Source of the DNA: an uncultured Acidimicrobiales bacterium
Lineage (GTDB): Bacteria > Actinomycetota > Acidimicrobiia > Acidimicrobiales > SZUA-35
Length of the DNA: 64,000 bases
Assembly: GCA_937922785.1 (NCBI GenBank)
Contig: CALAJQ010000036.1
Location: forward strand, 1-64,000
Direction of reading: 5' to 3'
The notes under the pieces were generated by a model. The model saw only the letters and a list, made by a program, of their open reading frames with translations, was not told where the DNA came from and ran no database searches. Shown piece by piece: positions 1 to 9,149 of the stretch (its first letter is position 1; every line of letters begins with the position of its first letter). The translations under genes and the position numbers were made by a program.

Positions 1-880
1 TGCGGACTATGACGATGCGCCATAACGCGTTGTTGCCTTGGCGGTTTCCTCCCCGGTTGAGTCGGTGACGGCTGACCCGCCCGGATGATGCTTCGATTGG
101 TGACACGCCGCAGACGGCTGCGAACGCTGCTTCGGAGTGCACGCGTTGAGGGTCATCGCCGGCGACCACGAGCAGGGTTGCGGCGACCTCTAGCCCAACT
201 CCTTTCACCCCGAGAAGAGCCGAGTTGATCCGGGCGCATGTTGGGGCAATTACCGAGTCGAGTTCTTCGATCTTGATAGTTAGAGACTGGTAGTGGCGGC
301 CTAGGTGCCACAAAGCGAGCTTGATTGTATGGAACCGATCTGAGGATTCACCGGGTCGAAACCCGGCACGTATTACGGCCCGTTCGACAGCTGTTAATGG
401 TTCAAGTCGGGCTCGGAGCTTGTCTGGTGCAGTCAGAATTAGGTCCCTGATCTGCAAAGCTGCTTGGGTCCGGACTTTGATAGCGGACCGCCGTGCGATC
501 CTCAACGCTCGAAGCCCTTCGACTTCTCCGTCACCATTCTTGGGCTCAGATGTCGCGTCTCCGCTCAAAACTGCACGGGCGGCAGACTCTGCGTCAACTG
601 AATCAGATTGGCCCTTAAGTCGGCGTCTTTGCCGATTCGGCCGATTCACTTCAACCACCTCGACACCCTGACCGATTAGATGTCGGGTTAGGCGGGCCCC
701 GTAGGATCCGGTTCCTTCCACTCCAACCCGAACCAACCTGCCGTGACTAGCCAGCCACGCCAACAACTGTCGGTAACCGACTGCGCCAGCAGGTGACGGC
801 TCGGTCCCCAAAACCTGTCCGACATGATTAATGACCGACGCGACATGGACCTTGAGATGTGTGTCGACCCCGCCGACCAC
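1..880 (-). mobile_element. IS110-family transposase, C-terminus cut by window edge
   Basis: An uninterrupted minus-strand frame runs from a GTG at 880 (the codon -3 to an in-frame TAA is too close for an earlier start) through 293 codons and off the window. The N-terminal DEDD, RuvC-like catalytic domain is visible: VDTH with Asp6, VEGTGSYG with Glu55, and SDSVDA with Asp93 and Asp96. The C-terminal Transposase_20 part follows: LLGVKGVG near residue 235, then GDDPQRVHSEAAF and CGVSPI, then an RLNRGG motif. IS110 elements move through a circular intermediate and usually lack terminal inverted repeats, so I cannot place the upstream element end. The visible reading frame looks intact. Family assignment is firm; activity cannot be judged without the missing end. 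Confidence 0.93.
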
Positions 881-1188
881 ATCCCCTTCAAAATATTACA
901 TCATGGTTATTGCCTTCCTGTTATCCAATAGGTGTGGCACCACCGGCCAGGCAGGACAAGACATGGATGTGGAACGACCAGGCTCCTATGAGGTCACGTC
1001 CGTTCCGGCCGGTTGGTGCGTGATCAGCGCTGCGCAACAACAAGTCGACGGATCAGTGTCAAGGCACACGGGCCAGTCACAGGGAGAGCCAAACCTGGAG
1101 TCACACAACACCAACACATCATCCCCGAAACCCGCAGGAACAGAGATGAATAGTTCGATGTCATAGGGCTTTGGCTAACTTAAAGAGT

Positions 1189-1937
1189 ATGGGAGTTACC
1201 GACCACCGGCATTTGTATGTGACCTGGCGCCAACCAAACGGCCAAATTGTGCCCGTTGGTAGGCTGACGCAGTTGCCCGGATCGCATCGCCGGGTATCTT
1301 ACGAATTCGCCTATCTGAAAGTTGCAGAGCGGAGCGAGGGATTTGAACTACTCCCAGGGTTCCCCGAGCGTTACGAGAGTGCTCGCTTGTTTCCCCTATT
1401 CGCCAACCGCCAAATGCCGCAGGAAAGGCCAGACTACGATGCCTTCGTCAGAAGCCTGCACCTGGACGCCGCAGCCGATCCCTTTATGGTCCTTGAACGA
1501 AGCGAAGGAATGCGCGCGACGGACCGGATCGAGGTCTTCGCAGCACCCACCCGTACTCCGGACGACCACCCGTCAGCCTCTTCTTTGTCCGTGGCATACG
1601 ACACGTTATTGGGGACTACGACGCAATTTCCCGGCTGGAGCCGAATGAAGAGTTACAGCTAATCGATGAGCCGCAGAACGAAGTCAATCCTCGGGCTCTT
1701 CTTGTTTCGACACGGACAGATGAGCCGTTGGGCTACGCACCCGATTATCTGGTAGGGACTATTCATGAACTTAGGGAGCACGATGATTCAGCGTTGCAAG
1801 TAACTGTTGAGCATGTCAACCCTCCGGGAACACCATGGCACAGTCGACTGCTTTGCAGAATTACATGCACCTGGCCGACGAAGTATCAGCCACTTTCAGG
1901 TCCGGAGTTCCAGCCGATTGCAACCAACAAGCTCTAG
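1189..1937 (+). pseudogene. HIRAN-domain protein, frameshifted
   Basis: Two overlapping frames together make one protein. The first (from TTG 1171 or ATG 1189) gives an N-terminal domain with LFPLFANRQMPQERPDYD, and stays sensible to about 1580. The second frame then continues as LFFVRGIRHVIGDYD, LEPNEELQLIDEPQNEVNP and LGYAPDYLV, which is the HIRAN pattern (FFVRG, a pair of loops with the N-x-x-NPRAL segment, then GYxP). The join needs a -1 shift (or a lost or gained base) near 1578-1586. HIRAN domains are found with DNA-processing enzymes and as small stand-alone proteins. No canonical slippery heptamer is present, so a disabling mutation or a sequencing error is more likely than programmed frameshifting. 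Neighbour of an IS110 element. Confidence 0.75.
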
Positions 1938-2127
1938 TCATCTAGCGTGCGCATGAAGACAAACAATCCTCAAGTCATGCTCACAAGGTCTTATGGGTCG
2001 CTTGATTGGCCGACTCCATAAGATTTCATAAAGACTGGCTGCGTCACAGCGACCCGGCTATGTCCGAGACTTTAAGCTGGGCGCGTGCGCACCTGTTAGA
2101 CCTGACGGGTCTTATAGTACCTGCCGA

Positions 2128-3306
2128 TTAGACAGATCCTGTATCCGGTGACCGGCTGGGGCTCCGTGCGCCGTTGTTGGATCCGTCGATTGCGATCTGG
2201 TTGAACTCCCGTGCCATGTTCAAAATGGACAGCTCGCGCTCGCCATGATCGTCGCCGAAGAAGAACTGCAGTTCATCCTCCCGAGTTCTCCGCCAGCCCT
2301 GCAATCGGTATAGAGCCTGTGCGATCCACGATGCGTGAGCCCGCTCAGACCAGACTTCTTCGTCGAAGTCGTCGGGGAAGTCTTCGACGGTCTGCTCGGC
2401 TGGTCTCAGCGGACCTCCGCCGAGACCGACTGCGCCGTACTCAAAATTCGCCAGTGCGAAAAAGAAGGGCACGCGTACGGTTGATCGAGCGTCCATCCAT
2501 TTGGAGACATCAGCGCCGACCTTGACGCGACCGAATCTCCACTCGTCGATGAACTGTGAGATGTAGCGTGCGCGGTCGCCATAGTCGGGCAAAGACATGC
2601 GATGCACAGAAAGAATATCCTCGGGGTCGTTTGTCCTCCGTTTGCCGTTCATACCTTTTCGGTTTCTGAACACGCTGCCATCATCGTCCCGATGGGCGTG
2701 AAACCTTTGACCACAATCGCTGCAGTCCTGGGTCGCAGTGTCTCCGGTTATCGAACCAAGCATCACTCTGTTTTTGAATGAACACTCAGGGCAGCGCACC
2801 AATTCTTCGCGAACTACTCGCTCGGTCTTAGACTCAATCGTGTTCCGAAGATCTGAGAGTTCACGCTCGAGCATCTGAGCCAGCCGCGGGTCCTCAAGGG
2901 CGACCTGGTCTACTGCCCGATCGATTGAATACACGAGATCCTCACCTAACGCTTTCGGCAGGAGCCGATCTCGAATCTCCGAAAATTGTTGGGTCTGGGT
3001 CTCATCCAAACGGCGGACCCTCGACGAGACCTCGGCTAAGACCTTCGATGTCTCGCTGTTGAGCCTTTCGGATCTTTGGTTTTGGGCGTTACCAAAACCT
3101 AGCTGTGCTATAGAAATGGCGAGTTGCGCAGCGAAGGCAACTATGGCCATGATAAGAGCCACCGTGCCCAGAGTGTCTGAGTCCCCTGCTTCTGCTACCA
3201 CAAGCAGAGCAATTAGCAGTGAGACAACTAGAACTAGAAACAATGCAGAAATGGTTCTCCATCTGACCTGCAAGCTGCCCGAGTCTTGGTCGGTCTGATC
3301 ACCCAT
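2128..3306 (-). CDS. Membrane protein with zinc-ribbon-like motif, unknown function
   Basis: A 392-residue protein starting at ATG 3306, with GAGG about seven bases upstream. Two hydrophobic helices lie near residues 18-42 and 46-68, then a polar, coiled-coil-like stretch (SKVLAEVSSRVRRLDETQTQ) to about residue 160. At about residues 171-201 a CPEC...CSDC arrangement suggests one zinc ribbon, followed by an acidic/aromatic C-terminal half with no family I recognise. A hairpin of two membrane helices with a large cytoplasmic domain is the likely topology. It stands alone, convergent with the HIRAN remnant. The C-terminal region (about 240-380) may be a separate globular domain. Function unknown. 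Confidence 0.75.
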   Translation of the reverse strand: MGDQTDQDSGSLQVRWRTISALFLVLVVSLLIALLVVAEAGDSDTLGTVALIMAIVAFAAQLAISIAQLGFGNAQNQRSERLNSETSKVLAEVSSRVRRLDETQTQQFSEIRDRLLPKALGEDLVYSIDRAVDQVALEDPRLAQMLERELSDLRNTIESKTERVVREELVRCPECSFKNRVMLGSITGDTATQDCSDCGQRFHAHRDDDGSVFRNRKGMNGKRRTNDPEDILSVHRMSLPDYGDRARYISQFIDEWRFGRVKVGADVSKWMDARSTVRVPFFFALANFEYGAVGLGGGPLRPAEQTVEDFPDDFDEEVWSERAHASWIAQALYRLQGWRRTREDELQFFFGDDHGERELSILNMAREFNQIAIDGSNNGARSPSRSPDTGSV

Positions 3307-3437
3307 GGTTTCCTCGCCTTAAACCAGCATCCACAACAAGGGTCAGTATATTCAGATCCCGTACCCTGTCAATGAATCGCGGTCCTGGTGTGTTATTGCC
3401 CGAGTTAGGGTAAATTGCCGTCGGCTGAGCGTGTCGC

Positions 3438-3686
3438 GTGACTAACTGGTCGAGAGGCCAGCACATGGCAAAGCGTCTAACTGGTGGGGATCCGTACGAC
3501 GAAGACGTTCACCTCGTGGTCGAATCACTCACTACGGCGGGCGATACTGCCGGTGAGTTGGAGCGACAGAGAACGCCAACCGGAAGCATCAACCCGCAAC
3601 TTACGCATGTGCATGGTCGGCGAAGTTCAGACTCCCTGAATATCGACGCAGCGACAGCTTCACTGGAGGCTCTCGTGACCGGCTGA
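3438..3686 (+). pseudogene. Remnant of a BTAD regulator C-terminus
   Basis: The reading HMAKRLTGGDPYDEDVH and LTTAGDTAGE matches the last BTAD helices of the intact hydrolase/BTAD gene ending at 7852 (MARRLIGVDRYDEDAH, LVGSGETAE). DNA around 3455-3560 aligns with about 7675-7785. No DNA-binding or hydrolase part precedes it, and after about 3570 the similarity fades, so this is a 3'-end relic rather than a small gene. It sits just before a relic of the cupin gene, which suggests an old tandem array of the cupin plus hydrolase/BTAD unit. Confidence 0.65.
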
Positions 3687-3736
3687 GTTTCCCGCCCCTT
3701 AAGGTTTCAAAAAGGGTCGTGCGTCATTGTTTGGCA

Positions 3737-4034
3737 TTGACCACAAACACCGAAACACGAACCGAAACCACAACAACCGGGCCAGCCGTTCAGCAGGTGT
3801 CGGTGTTGGCCCAAGGCGAGGGCCGGCACCTGCATTTCCTCAACAACTTGGCCACCATAAAGGTGAGCCCGGGGTCCGACGGGTCAATGAGCGCCGTCGA
3901 GTTGCTGGCTCCGAGGCTTTGGCCCTCCTCTGCATTGGCATCGGGACGAGGACGAGCTAGTTGTGGTCCTGAATGGTGAGGTTGCTTTCCGCAGCGGCGA
4001 CACCGAAACCATCGATACCACCGGCGCGTGCGCG
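3737..4034 (+). pseudogene. Truncated copy of the downstream cupin gene
   Basis: This stretch is nearly identical to the start of the intact cupin gene at 5729, including the upstream leader (CCTTAAGGTTTC and GCGTCATTGTTTG). The initiator ATG is altered so that only TTG remains. A 2-bp deletion near 3920 breaks the frame; restoring it recovers GFGPPLHWHRDEDELVVVL, including the cupin HxH pair. Similarity stops abruptly near 4034, at the codons for the ACA of the intact copy, so the 3' half is lost. Clearly a pseudogene made by segmental duplication. Confidence 0.88.
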
Positions 4035-4129
4035 GACCGTTCGTCGGGTGGCCACGCGCCCCGCTAATGGGGCTCACGAGCCATCCGACTCAAGCGGCCC
4101 CATATTCATGTCGTTATAGGTCCATACTT

Positions 4130-4675
4130 ATGTCGACACCACCTCAGCGGCCAACTTCGCCGCCAACCATGCCTGCGCATTCCGCTCCTCACGCGTCCTC
4201 GCCTAGAGCTCAGGTTCCCCCCTTCGCCCCAGCTCCAGTTCAGCCGGGCGCTTTCAAACAATCCGACACAGGTTCCGGAAGGACCTTGAAGGTGTTCTGG
4301 CAAATTCTTGTTGGCCTGCAGGCGGCAGCTGGCGCAGCCCTCCTCGCCATAGGCGCCTTGCTCTATGGCTCGCTTAACGATCTTGAATCGACCGGTTTCG
4401 AGGACTTCGAGTTTCTAGGTGTCATTGTTGGGTCGATCTTCGCTTTCGTGGGCGGCCTGATACTTGTCTGGTCGCTAGTGATGCTCTACTTCGCTTCAAA
4501 GAAAAAGGTGGTCGCCGCCATCATGGGCGGAACCCAGGCGTTGTTATGGACGGTGACCGAACTCAGTCAGATACAGCAAGCGGGAATCGGGAACATTGGG
4601 TTGCCGACAGGCCTGTTCTTTGCTCTGGGCTTCTTAGGCCTCAACGCTAGCTATCAGCAGTGGCCGGGCAAGTAG
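4130..4675 (+). CDS. Small multi-pass membrane protein with proline-rich N-terminus
   Basis: The likely start is ATG 4130; an open frame reaches back to 4028 but enters the cupin relic. The 181-residue product opens with about 45 Pro/Ser/Ala-rich residues (STPPQRPTSPPTMPAH), then has about four hydrophobic segments: VFWQILVGLQAAAGAALLAIGALLYG, the LGVIVGSIFAFVGGLILVWSLVMLYF region, AIMGGTQALLW and the C-terminal GLFFALGFLGLNA. A short acidic loop (DLESTGFEDFEF) separates helices one and two. The layout resembles small actinobacterial membrane proteins with cytoplasmic proline-rich tails. No specific function can be assigned. Confidence 0.7.
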   Translation: MSTPPQRPTSPPTMPAHSAPHASSPRAQVPPFAPAPVQPGAFKQSDTGSGRTLKVFWQILVGLQAAAGAALLAIGALLYGSLNDLESTGFEDFEFLGVIVGSIFAFVGGLILVWSLVMLYFASKKKVVAAIMGGTQALLWTVTELSQIQQAGIGNIGLPTGLFFALGFLGLNASYQQWPGK

Positions 4676-4801
4676 AAGCCGCAGCGCGACGATCAATCAT
4701 GCCACCGTCGGCGTTTGGACATTTCGCTTACTCCGGTCCTTGGCGCGCGACGTGGATCAGTAATCCTTGCTCCAGTCGCTTTTCTCAGTCACGATGTGGC
4801 G

Positions 4802-5644
4802 ATGGCACTCCAGATCACCGATGAGCAGGTAGCTAGCTTCCAGCGTGACGGTGTAGTCATGTTGCAGTCGATGTTCGACCCCACCTGGATTGAGCTGTTG
4901 AAAGCCGGCCTGGCCGAGCATCGCAAAGCCCCATCACCTCGGGCTCGAATTTGGGATCGGGACGAGCAAGACCGCACCATGTTTTGGGACTCGATGGCGT
5001 GGCAAGGCGTGCCGCAATATCAACAGTTTGTGTTTGAATCGCCAGCCGCCGAGATTGCCGGCCGAATGCTTGGCTCACAACAAATCAACTTCTACTTCGA
5101 CGCCGTCTTCGTACGCTCGCCCGGCTCACAGTTTGAAACCCCTTGGCATCAAGACGAACCATATTGGAGTGTCTCCGGCCACGATACCTGCACCGTCTGG
5201 ATGCCACTGGAACCAGTGAAAGCAAAGAACGCCTTGGCCTTCGTGCCCGGCTCTCACCTTGGGGGAGTGGTGTTTGATCAATACGACTTCGGCACCCTCA
5301 ACCCCGACGGCAAAACAGACGTCGACCGAAGCGACTTTGCCGCCATCGCCGAAGCCGACATCCCCGACATCTCGTCAAACCCCGAAGCCTTCGGCGTAGT
5401 CAGTTGGGACATGGAACCCGGAGACTGTGTCGTCTTCAACAGCAGGATTCTCCACGGCGGTTCGGGTCAGCTTCCCGAAGACGTCGGACTAAGCGTGTTC
5501 ACTTCCAAATGGTTAGGCGACGACGTGCACATAGCATTTCGCGAACAAGGCATGGACCCTGACTTCAGCGAAATCATGAAAGAACACGGCCTCGCCCCCG
5601 GCGACCGTCCCGCCACCGACCTACTCCCACAAGTCTGGCCCTAA
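4802..5644 (+). CDS. Phytanoyl-CoA dioxygenase (PhyH) family protein
   Basis: ATG 4802 opens a 280-residue protein, MALQITDEQVASFQRDGVV, typical of PhyH enzymes. The Fe(II)/2-oxoglutarate site is visible: HQDEPYW with His116 and Asp118, and the distal His218 in RILHGGSGQ. WMPLEP and AFVPGSH are the usual core strands. Such enzymes hydroxylate or halogenate small molecules using iron, O2 and 2-oxoglutarate in the cytoplasm; the substrate cannot be read here. The length is normal for the family. It lies between the cupin relic and the intact cupin, so it may have been part of the duplicated locus or inserted within it. Confidence 0.9.
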   Translation: MALQITDEQVASFQRDGVVMLQSMFDPTWIELLKAGLAEHRKAPSPRARIWDRDEQDRTMFWDSMAWQGVPQYQQFVFESPAAEIAGRMLGSQQINFYFDAVFVRSPGSQFETPWHQDEPYWSVSGHDTCTVWMPLEPVKAKNALAFVPGSHLGGVVFDQYDFGTLNPDGKTDVDRSDFAAIAEADIPDISSNPEAFGVVSWDMEPGDCVVFNSRILHGGSGQLPEDVGLSVFTSKWLGDDVHIAFREQGMDPDFSEIMKEHGLAPGDRPATDLLPQVWP

Positions 5645-5728
5645 ATCCTCGGTCAAGGTCTGCCCGCAACCCGACACTCAGGCGCCGTCCCTTAAGGTTT
5701 CCTAAAGACTCCTGCGTCATTGTTTGCC

Positions 5729-6268
5729 ATGACCACAAACACCGAAACACGAACCGAAACCACAACAACCGGGCCAGCCGTTCAGCAGGTATCAGTGTTG
5801 GCCCAAGGCGAGGGCCAGCATCTGCATTTCCTCAACAACCTGGCCACCATCAAAGTGAGCCCGGGGTCCGACGGGTCAATGAGCGCCGTCGAGTTCCTGG
5901 CTCCTAGAGGCTTTGGCCCGCCCCTGCACAGCCATCGAGATGAGGACGAGCTAGTTGTAGTACTCGACGGGGAGGTCGCATTCCGCAGCGGCGACACCGA
6001 AACCATCGCTACCACCGGCGCCTGCGCCTATCTGCCTCATGCCATCCCGCACACGTTCCAGGTGCTGTCCGATACCGCCACGATGTTGTCGGTCACCTCG
6101 TCTGCTACCACTCGCCCACAGTTTGACCAGATGGTCTCCGAGTTGGGCATCCCAACCGACGACGCCACGATCCCGGATGAGATGGACATCGACCCGGGCC
6201 AGGTGGCAATGATCTGTGGCCGGAACGGAATCGACGTGCTTGGCCCGCCGCCAGCGCCGCTGAAATAG
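5729..6268 (+). CDS. Cupin-domain protein
   Basis: ATG 5729 (GCCATGACC) gives 179 residues. The N-terminus is Thr-rich, followed by a single cupin beta-barrel: GFGPPLHSHRDEDELVVVL carries motif 1 (G-x5-HxH-x4-E), and CAYLPHAIPHTFQVL carries motif 2 with a metal-binding His. A helical tail (PQFDQMVSELGIPTD) follows. The metal ligands look complete, so a dioxygenase, isomerase or small-molecule sensor role is possible. The gene ends 9 bases before the hydrolase/BTAD regulator and is probably co-transcribed with it. Its leader (CCTTAAGGTTTC) is preserved in the pseudogene copy at about 3697. Confidence 0.88.
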   Translation: MTTNTETRTETTTTGPAVQQVSVLAQGEGQHLHFLNNLATIKVSPGSDGSMSAVEFLAPRGFGPPLHSHRDEDELVVVLDGEVAFRSGDTETIATTGACAYLPHAIPHTFQVLSDTATMLSVTSSATTRPQFDQMVSELGIPTDDATIPDEMDIDPGQVAMICGRNGIDVLGPPPAPLK

Positions 6269-6277
6269 CGCCGCACT

Positions 6278-7852
6278 ATGGTTTCTTCTATGGCCCCAAA
6301 CATCGCGGGAGTTGAAGACGGCGGAGTACCTCCTACCCACTTCGCCCAGGCTCGTGGCGCCCGCATCGCCTACCAAGATTTCGGTGACGGACCGACGGTG
6401 GTGGCGGTGCCGCCGTTGGCCCAGAACATCGAAATGGCTTGGGAGCTACCGGAGGTTCGTTTCATGATGGAACGCTTCGGTTCGTTCGCCCGCTGGGTGC
6501 AGTTCGACAAACGAGGAACCGGCGCATCCGATCGTCGCAGCCAAGTTCCAGGTCTCGACGAGCGGGTCGAAGATTTACGGGCGGTTATGGACGATGCCGG
6601 TATCGAGCGAGCTCTCTTGTACGGGGCATCCGAAGGCGGGCCGATGTGTGTGCTGTTTGCGCTGACCTACCCCGAACGGGTCGACGGGCTGATCCTGCAC
6701 GGCACAACCGCATTGTTCCAACCGCCCGGTCTCAGCGATTCCGAAATCGAAGAACGGAACCGACGTGATCAATACATGGCCGATGTTTGGGGCACTCCAG
6801 AATCAATAGTTGGCCCATTGTTCTCGCCGTCAATGGCTGATGATCCCGACTACCGAAAGTGGCTGGAACGTTACGAGCGACTTTCGGCCGACCGGGCATC
6901 GCTGCTTGACCTGCTCGGGATGCTTCGCAGCTTTGATGTGCGTGAGGCCTTGCCCGACCTGGACGTGCCAACACTTGTGATGCACCGCAGCGGAGACCAA
7001 GTCATTCCGGTGAAGTACGGCCAGGAATTGGCGAATCAAATCAAAGGCGCTCAGTTCATCGAACACGAGGGAATTGACCATTTCGGGTTCGCCGGAGACA
7101 TGGGCTGGTTGTACGATCTGGAACGCTTCGTCACGGGCACGGTCGCTGACCACGGTGACCACCAGCGTCCGCCGGGTCGATCGACCAAACCGACAGTTCG
7201 CATCAACACGCTCGGCCGATTCGCCGTTGAAGTTGACGGTGAGGAAGTACCGACATCATCTTGGGGGTCCCGACTGTCGCGCCAACTTTGCAAACGTTTG
7301 GTTGCGGCCCGGGGATGGCCGGTCACTCGTGAGGAACTGTTCGATCTCTTATGGCCCGAAGAGCACGACATCTCCAAACTCGGGCCCCGACTGTCGGTGC
7401 AGTTGTCGGCGGTTCGCCGAGTGCTGAACGGGGGAGTGATCGCCGACCGTCAGACTGTTGCGCTCAACTTGGACGAAGTCTCAACCGACTTGGAGGACTT
7501 CTTCGCCACCGATACGGACGAAGCCGCCGTCGCCGCCTACACGGGCGACTTCCTCATAGAAGATGTGGCAGAAGACTGGACCGCTGGCGCCCGTGACGAA
7601 GCTCGCAGCAGCTTCATCCGCTCGGCTCGACACGTTGGCACGAGGTCGCTGGAGGGTGGCGACTTCGAACAAGCCGGCGCAATGGCAAGACGGTTGATTG
7701 GTGTGGACCGCTACGACGAAGACGCTCACCGTCTATTGGTCACCTCACTTGTTGGCTCGGGCGAGACCGCCGAAGCGAGGCGGGCGCACGAAGCGTGGGT
7801 GCAAGCCTTGGCCGAGATCGACGTGACGGTCCCACCGTTCGAACAGATTTAG
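6278..7852 (+). CDS. Alpha/beta hydrolase fused to a SARP-type DNA-binding and BTAD regulator
   Basis: A 524-residue fusion. Residues about 20-290 are an alpha/beta hydrolase with the nucleophile elbow YGASEGG (Ser118), an FDKRGTGASD oxyanion-side segment, a VPTLVMHRSGDQVIP strand and acid, and an EHEGIDHFGF histidine. Residues about 305-395 form an OmpR-like winged helix (INTLGRFAVEVDG, TREELFDLLWPEE), and about 400-520 a BTAD domain (YTGDFLIEDVAEDW, RYDEDAHRLL). Similar hydrolase modules occur fused to signalling domains in Actinobacteria. The layout suggests a one-component regulator in which the hydrolase fold binds or cleaves a ligand. It follows the cupin gene by 9 bases. Confidence 0.88.
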   Translation: MVSSMAPNIAGVEDGGVPPTHFAQARGARIAYQDFGDGPTVVAVPPLAQNIEMAWELPEVRFMMERFGSFARWVQFDKRGTGASDRRSQVPGLDERVEDLRAVMDDAGIERALLYGASEGGPMCVLFALTYPERVDGLILHGTTALFQPPGLSDSEIEERNRRDQYMADVWGTPESIVGPLFSPSMADDPDYRKWLERYERLSADRASLLDLLGMLRSFDVREALPDLDVPTLVMHRSGDQVIPVKYGQELANQIKGAQFIEHEGIDHFGFAGDMGWLYDLERFVTGTVADHGDHQRPPGRSTKPTVRINTLGRFAVEVDGEEVPTSSWGSRLSRQLCKRLVAARGWPVTREELFDLLWPEEHDISKLGPRLSVQLSAVRRVLNGGVIADRQTVALNLDEVSTDLEDFFATDTDEAAVAAYTGDFLIEDVAEDWTAGARDEARSSFIRSARHVGTRSLEGGDFEQAGAMARRLIGVDRYDEDAHRLLVTSLVGSGETAEARRAHEAWVQALAEIDVTVPPFEQI

Positions 7853-7961
7853 GGCACCGGGCCCGGCGTTAGACCAGTGTTGCCGTCAGGGTCGGAATCG
7901 GAGCAATACTCCAGATCGCCTCGGTTACAGGTCCAAACTTAGGACCGGCCACAATGTCTCG

Positions 7962-8774
7962 ATGCCTGAAGGTCACACCATTCACCGAGCGGCCCGCAAC
8001 CAGAACAAGTGGTTCAAAGGCAAAGTGCTGGAAATGCGTTCACCCCAGGGCCGGTTCGCCGATGGCGCCGCACGACTCAGCGGGCAAAAGCTCACGAAGG
8101 TCGAGGCGAACGGCAAACACCTTTTCTATCGCTACATGGATTCGGGCGACGTGTTGCACGTACACCTCGGCCTGTTCGGCAAGTTCAAGATCCGCAAACC
8201 CCCGTTCCCGGAACCTTCCCCCAACGCTCGCTTCATCGCCTGGACCGACGAAGCCCAACTGCACCTAGCCGGCCCCACCGCATGTGAGTTACTGACTCCC
8301 GAAGGAATGGACGCGATCAAGGCTCGCCTCGGCCCGGACCCGCTAGTCGCCGGAGTCAACGGAGCCGAACAGATCCATCAAAAACTAGCCCGCCGAAAGT
8401 CGCCGATCGGCCGTGCCCTGTTAGATCAAAGCGTGATCGCCGGGTTGGGCAACGTGTATCGAGCCGAACTGCTGTTCCTGGTCGGGCTTCATCCGTTCAC
8501 GCCGGCCAACGAAGTTCCGCTCGAGAAGATTTCCGAGTTGTGGGACCTGTCAGTCACCGAACTGAAGATCGGCGAGAAGTCCGGGCGGATCGTCACCGTC
8601 GACCCCGCTGAAATGGGCAAACCAAGCCGAGCCAAACTGACCCGCTACGAACGGCTCTACTGCTACAAACGTGCGGGCAAGCCGTGTCGCCGCTGCGGGG
8701 ACACCATCGTGTCCGCTGAGGTCGACAGCCGCAAGATCTGGTGGTGCCCAACCCACCAACCACTCACCGCTTGA
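7962..8774 (+). CDS. nei: Fpg/Nei-family DNA glycosylase
   Basis: The product (270 residues) begins MPEGHTIHRAA, with Pro2 and Glu3, the catalytic N-terminus of Fpg/Nei bifunctional DNA glycosylases/AP lyases. HVHLGLFGKFKI follows, then the helix-two-turn-helix region GRALLDQSVIAGLGNVYRAE. The C-terminus has CYKRAGKPCRRCGDTI and WWCPTHQ, a zinc-finger-like loop used for DNA binding. The EGHT start and zinc finger resemble the mycobacterial Nei2/endonuclease VIII group more than MutM, so removal of oxidised pyrimidines is the likely job. No obvious Shine-Dalgarno precedes the ATG. The paralogue assignment (nei versus fpg) is an inference. Confidence 0.9.
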   Translation: MPEGHTIHRAARNQNKWFKGKVLEMRSPQGRFADGAARLSGQKLTKVEANGKHLFYRYMDSGDVLHVHLGLFGKFKIRKPPFPEPSPNARFIAWTDEAQLHLAGPTACELLTPEGMDAIKARLGPDPLVAGVNGAEQIHQKLARRKSPIGRALLDQSVIAGLGNVYRAELLFLVGLHPFTPANEVPLEKISELWDLSVTELKIGEKSGRIVTVDPAEMGKPSRAKLTRYERLYCYKRAGKPCRRCGDTIVSAEVDSRKIWWCPTHQPLTA

Positions 8775-8787
8775 TCGCCGAGCCGCC

Positions 8788-8806
8788 GCAGCCAAAGACT
8801 ACGGCA
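8788..8806 (+). repeat. 19-bp recurrent motif, copy 1 of 3
   Basis: GCAGCCAAAGACTACGGCA lies just after the nei stop codon. The same 19-mer, differing only at one position, recurs at 19110 and 36335. The function is unknown. Confidence 0.5.
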
Positions 8807-8996
8807 TGGGTCCAGCGCTGCTGGAAGGGACCAAACTGGTGCACATAGGTATGTTCTGGTTACTCGCACGCTCGATCCTGGTCGAGTCTGACCACAGTAA
8901 ACGCCAACCCTCACCTCAGGCGTTAGTTGGGGTCAGACCTTTAGCCGGCTGCTGGTGGAGTGGGTGGAGATGGCTCTGGTATGCGAGAAGGTTGGC

Positions 8997-9149
8997 CTAG
9001 TGCACGTCGAACGGGATCTCAGCGAGCTTGAACACTCGGGCGTTTTCGGCTTCGCTGCGGTTCAGGCTTTGAACAAAGGCGAAGGCAGCGGCCGAATCGC
9101 GGTGTTGACTGTATCGGCCCTTGCCGGCAGCGTCTCGATACACAACCAT
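8997..9149 (-). CDS. Small conserved-looking protein, 50 residues
   Basis: ATG 9149 is preceded by GAAGG with about seven bases of spacing, whereas the longer frame back to 9260 has an unlikely N-terminus. The product starts MVVYRDAAGKGRYSQHRD, continues AAFAFVQSLNRSE and ends ARVFKLAEIPFDVH. The pattern 'YRD...A..FV..L......ARVFKL.E.PF' matches very small actinobacterial proteins of unknown function that I recall from genome annotations. It is soluble, with no signal peptide. It is convergent with nei. Confidence 0.6.
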   Translation of the reverse strand: MVVYRDAAGKGRYSQHRDSAAAFAFVQSLNRSEAENARVFKLAEIPFDVH

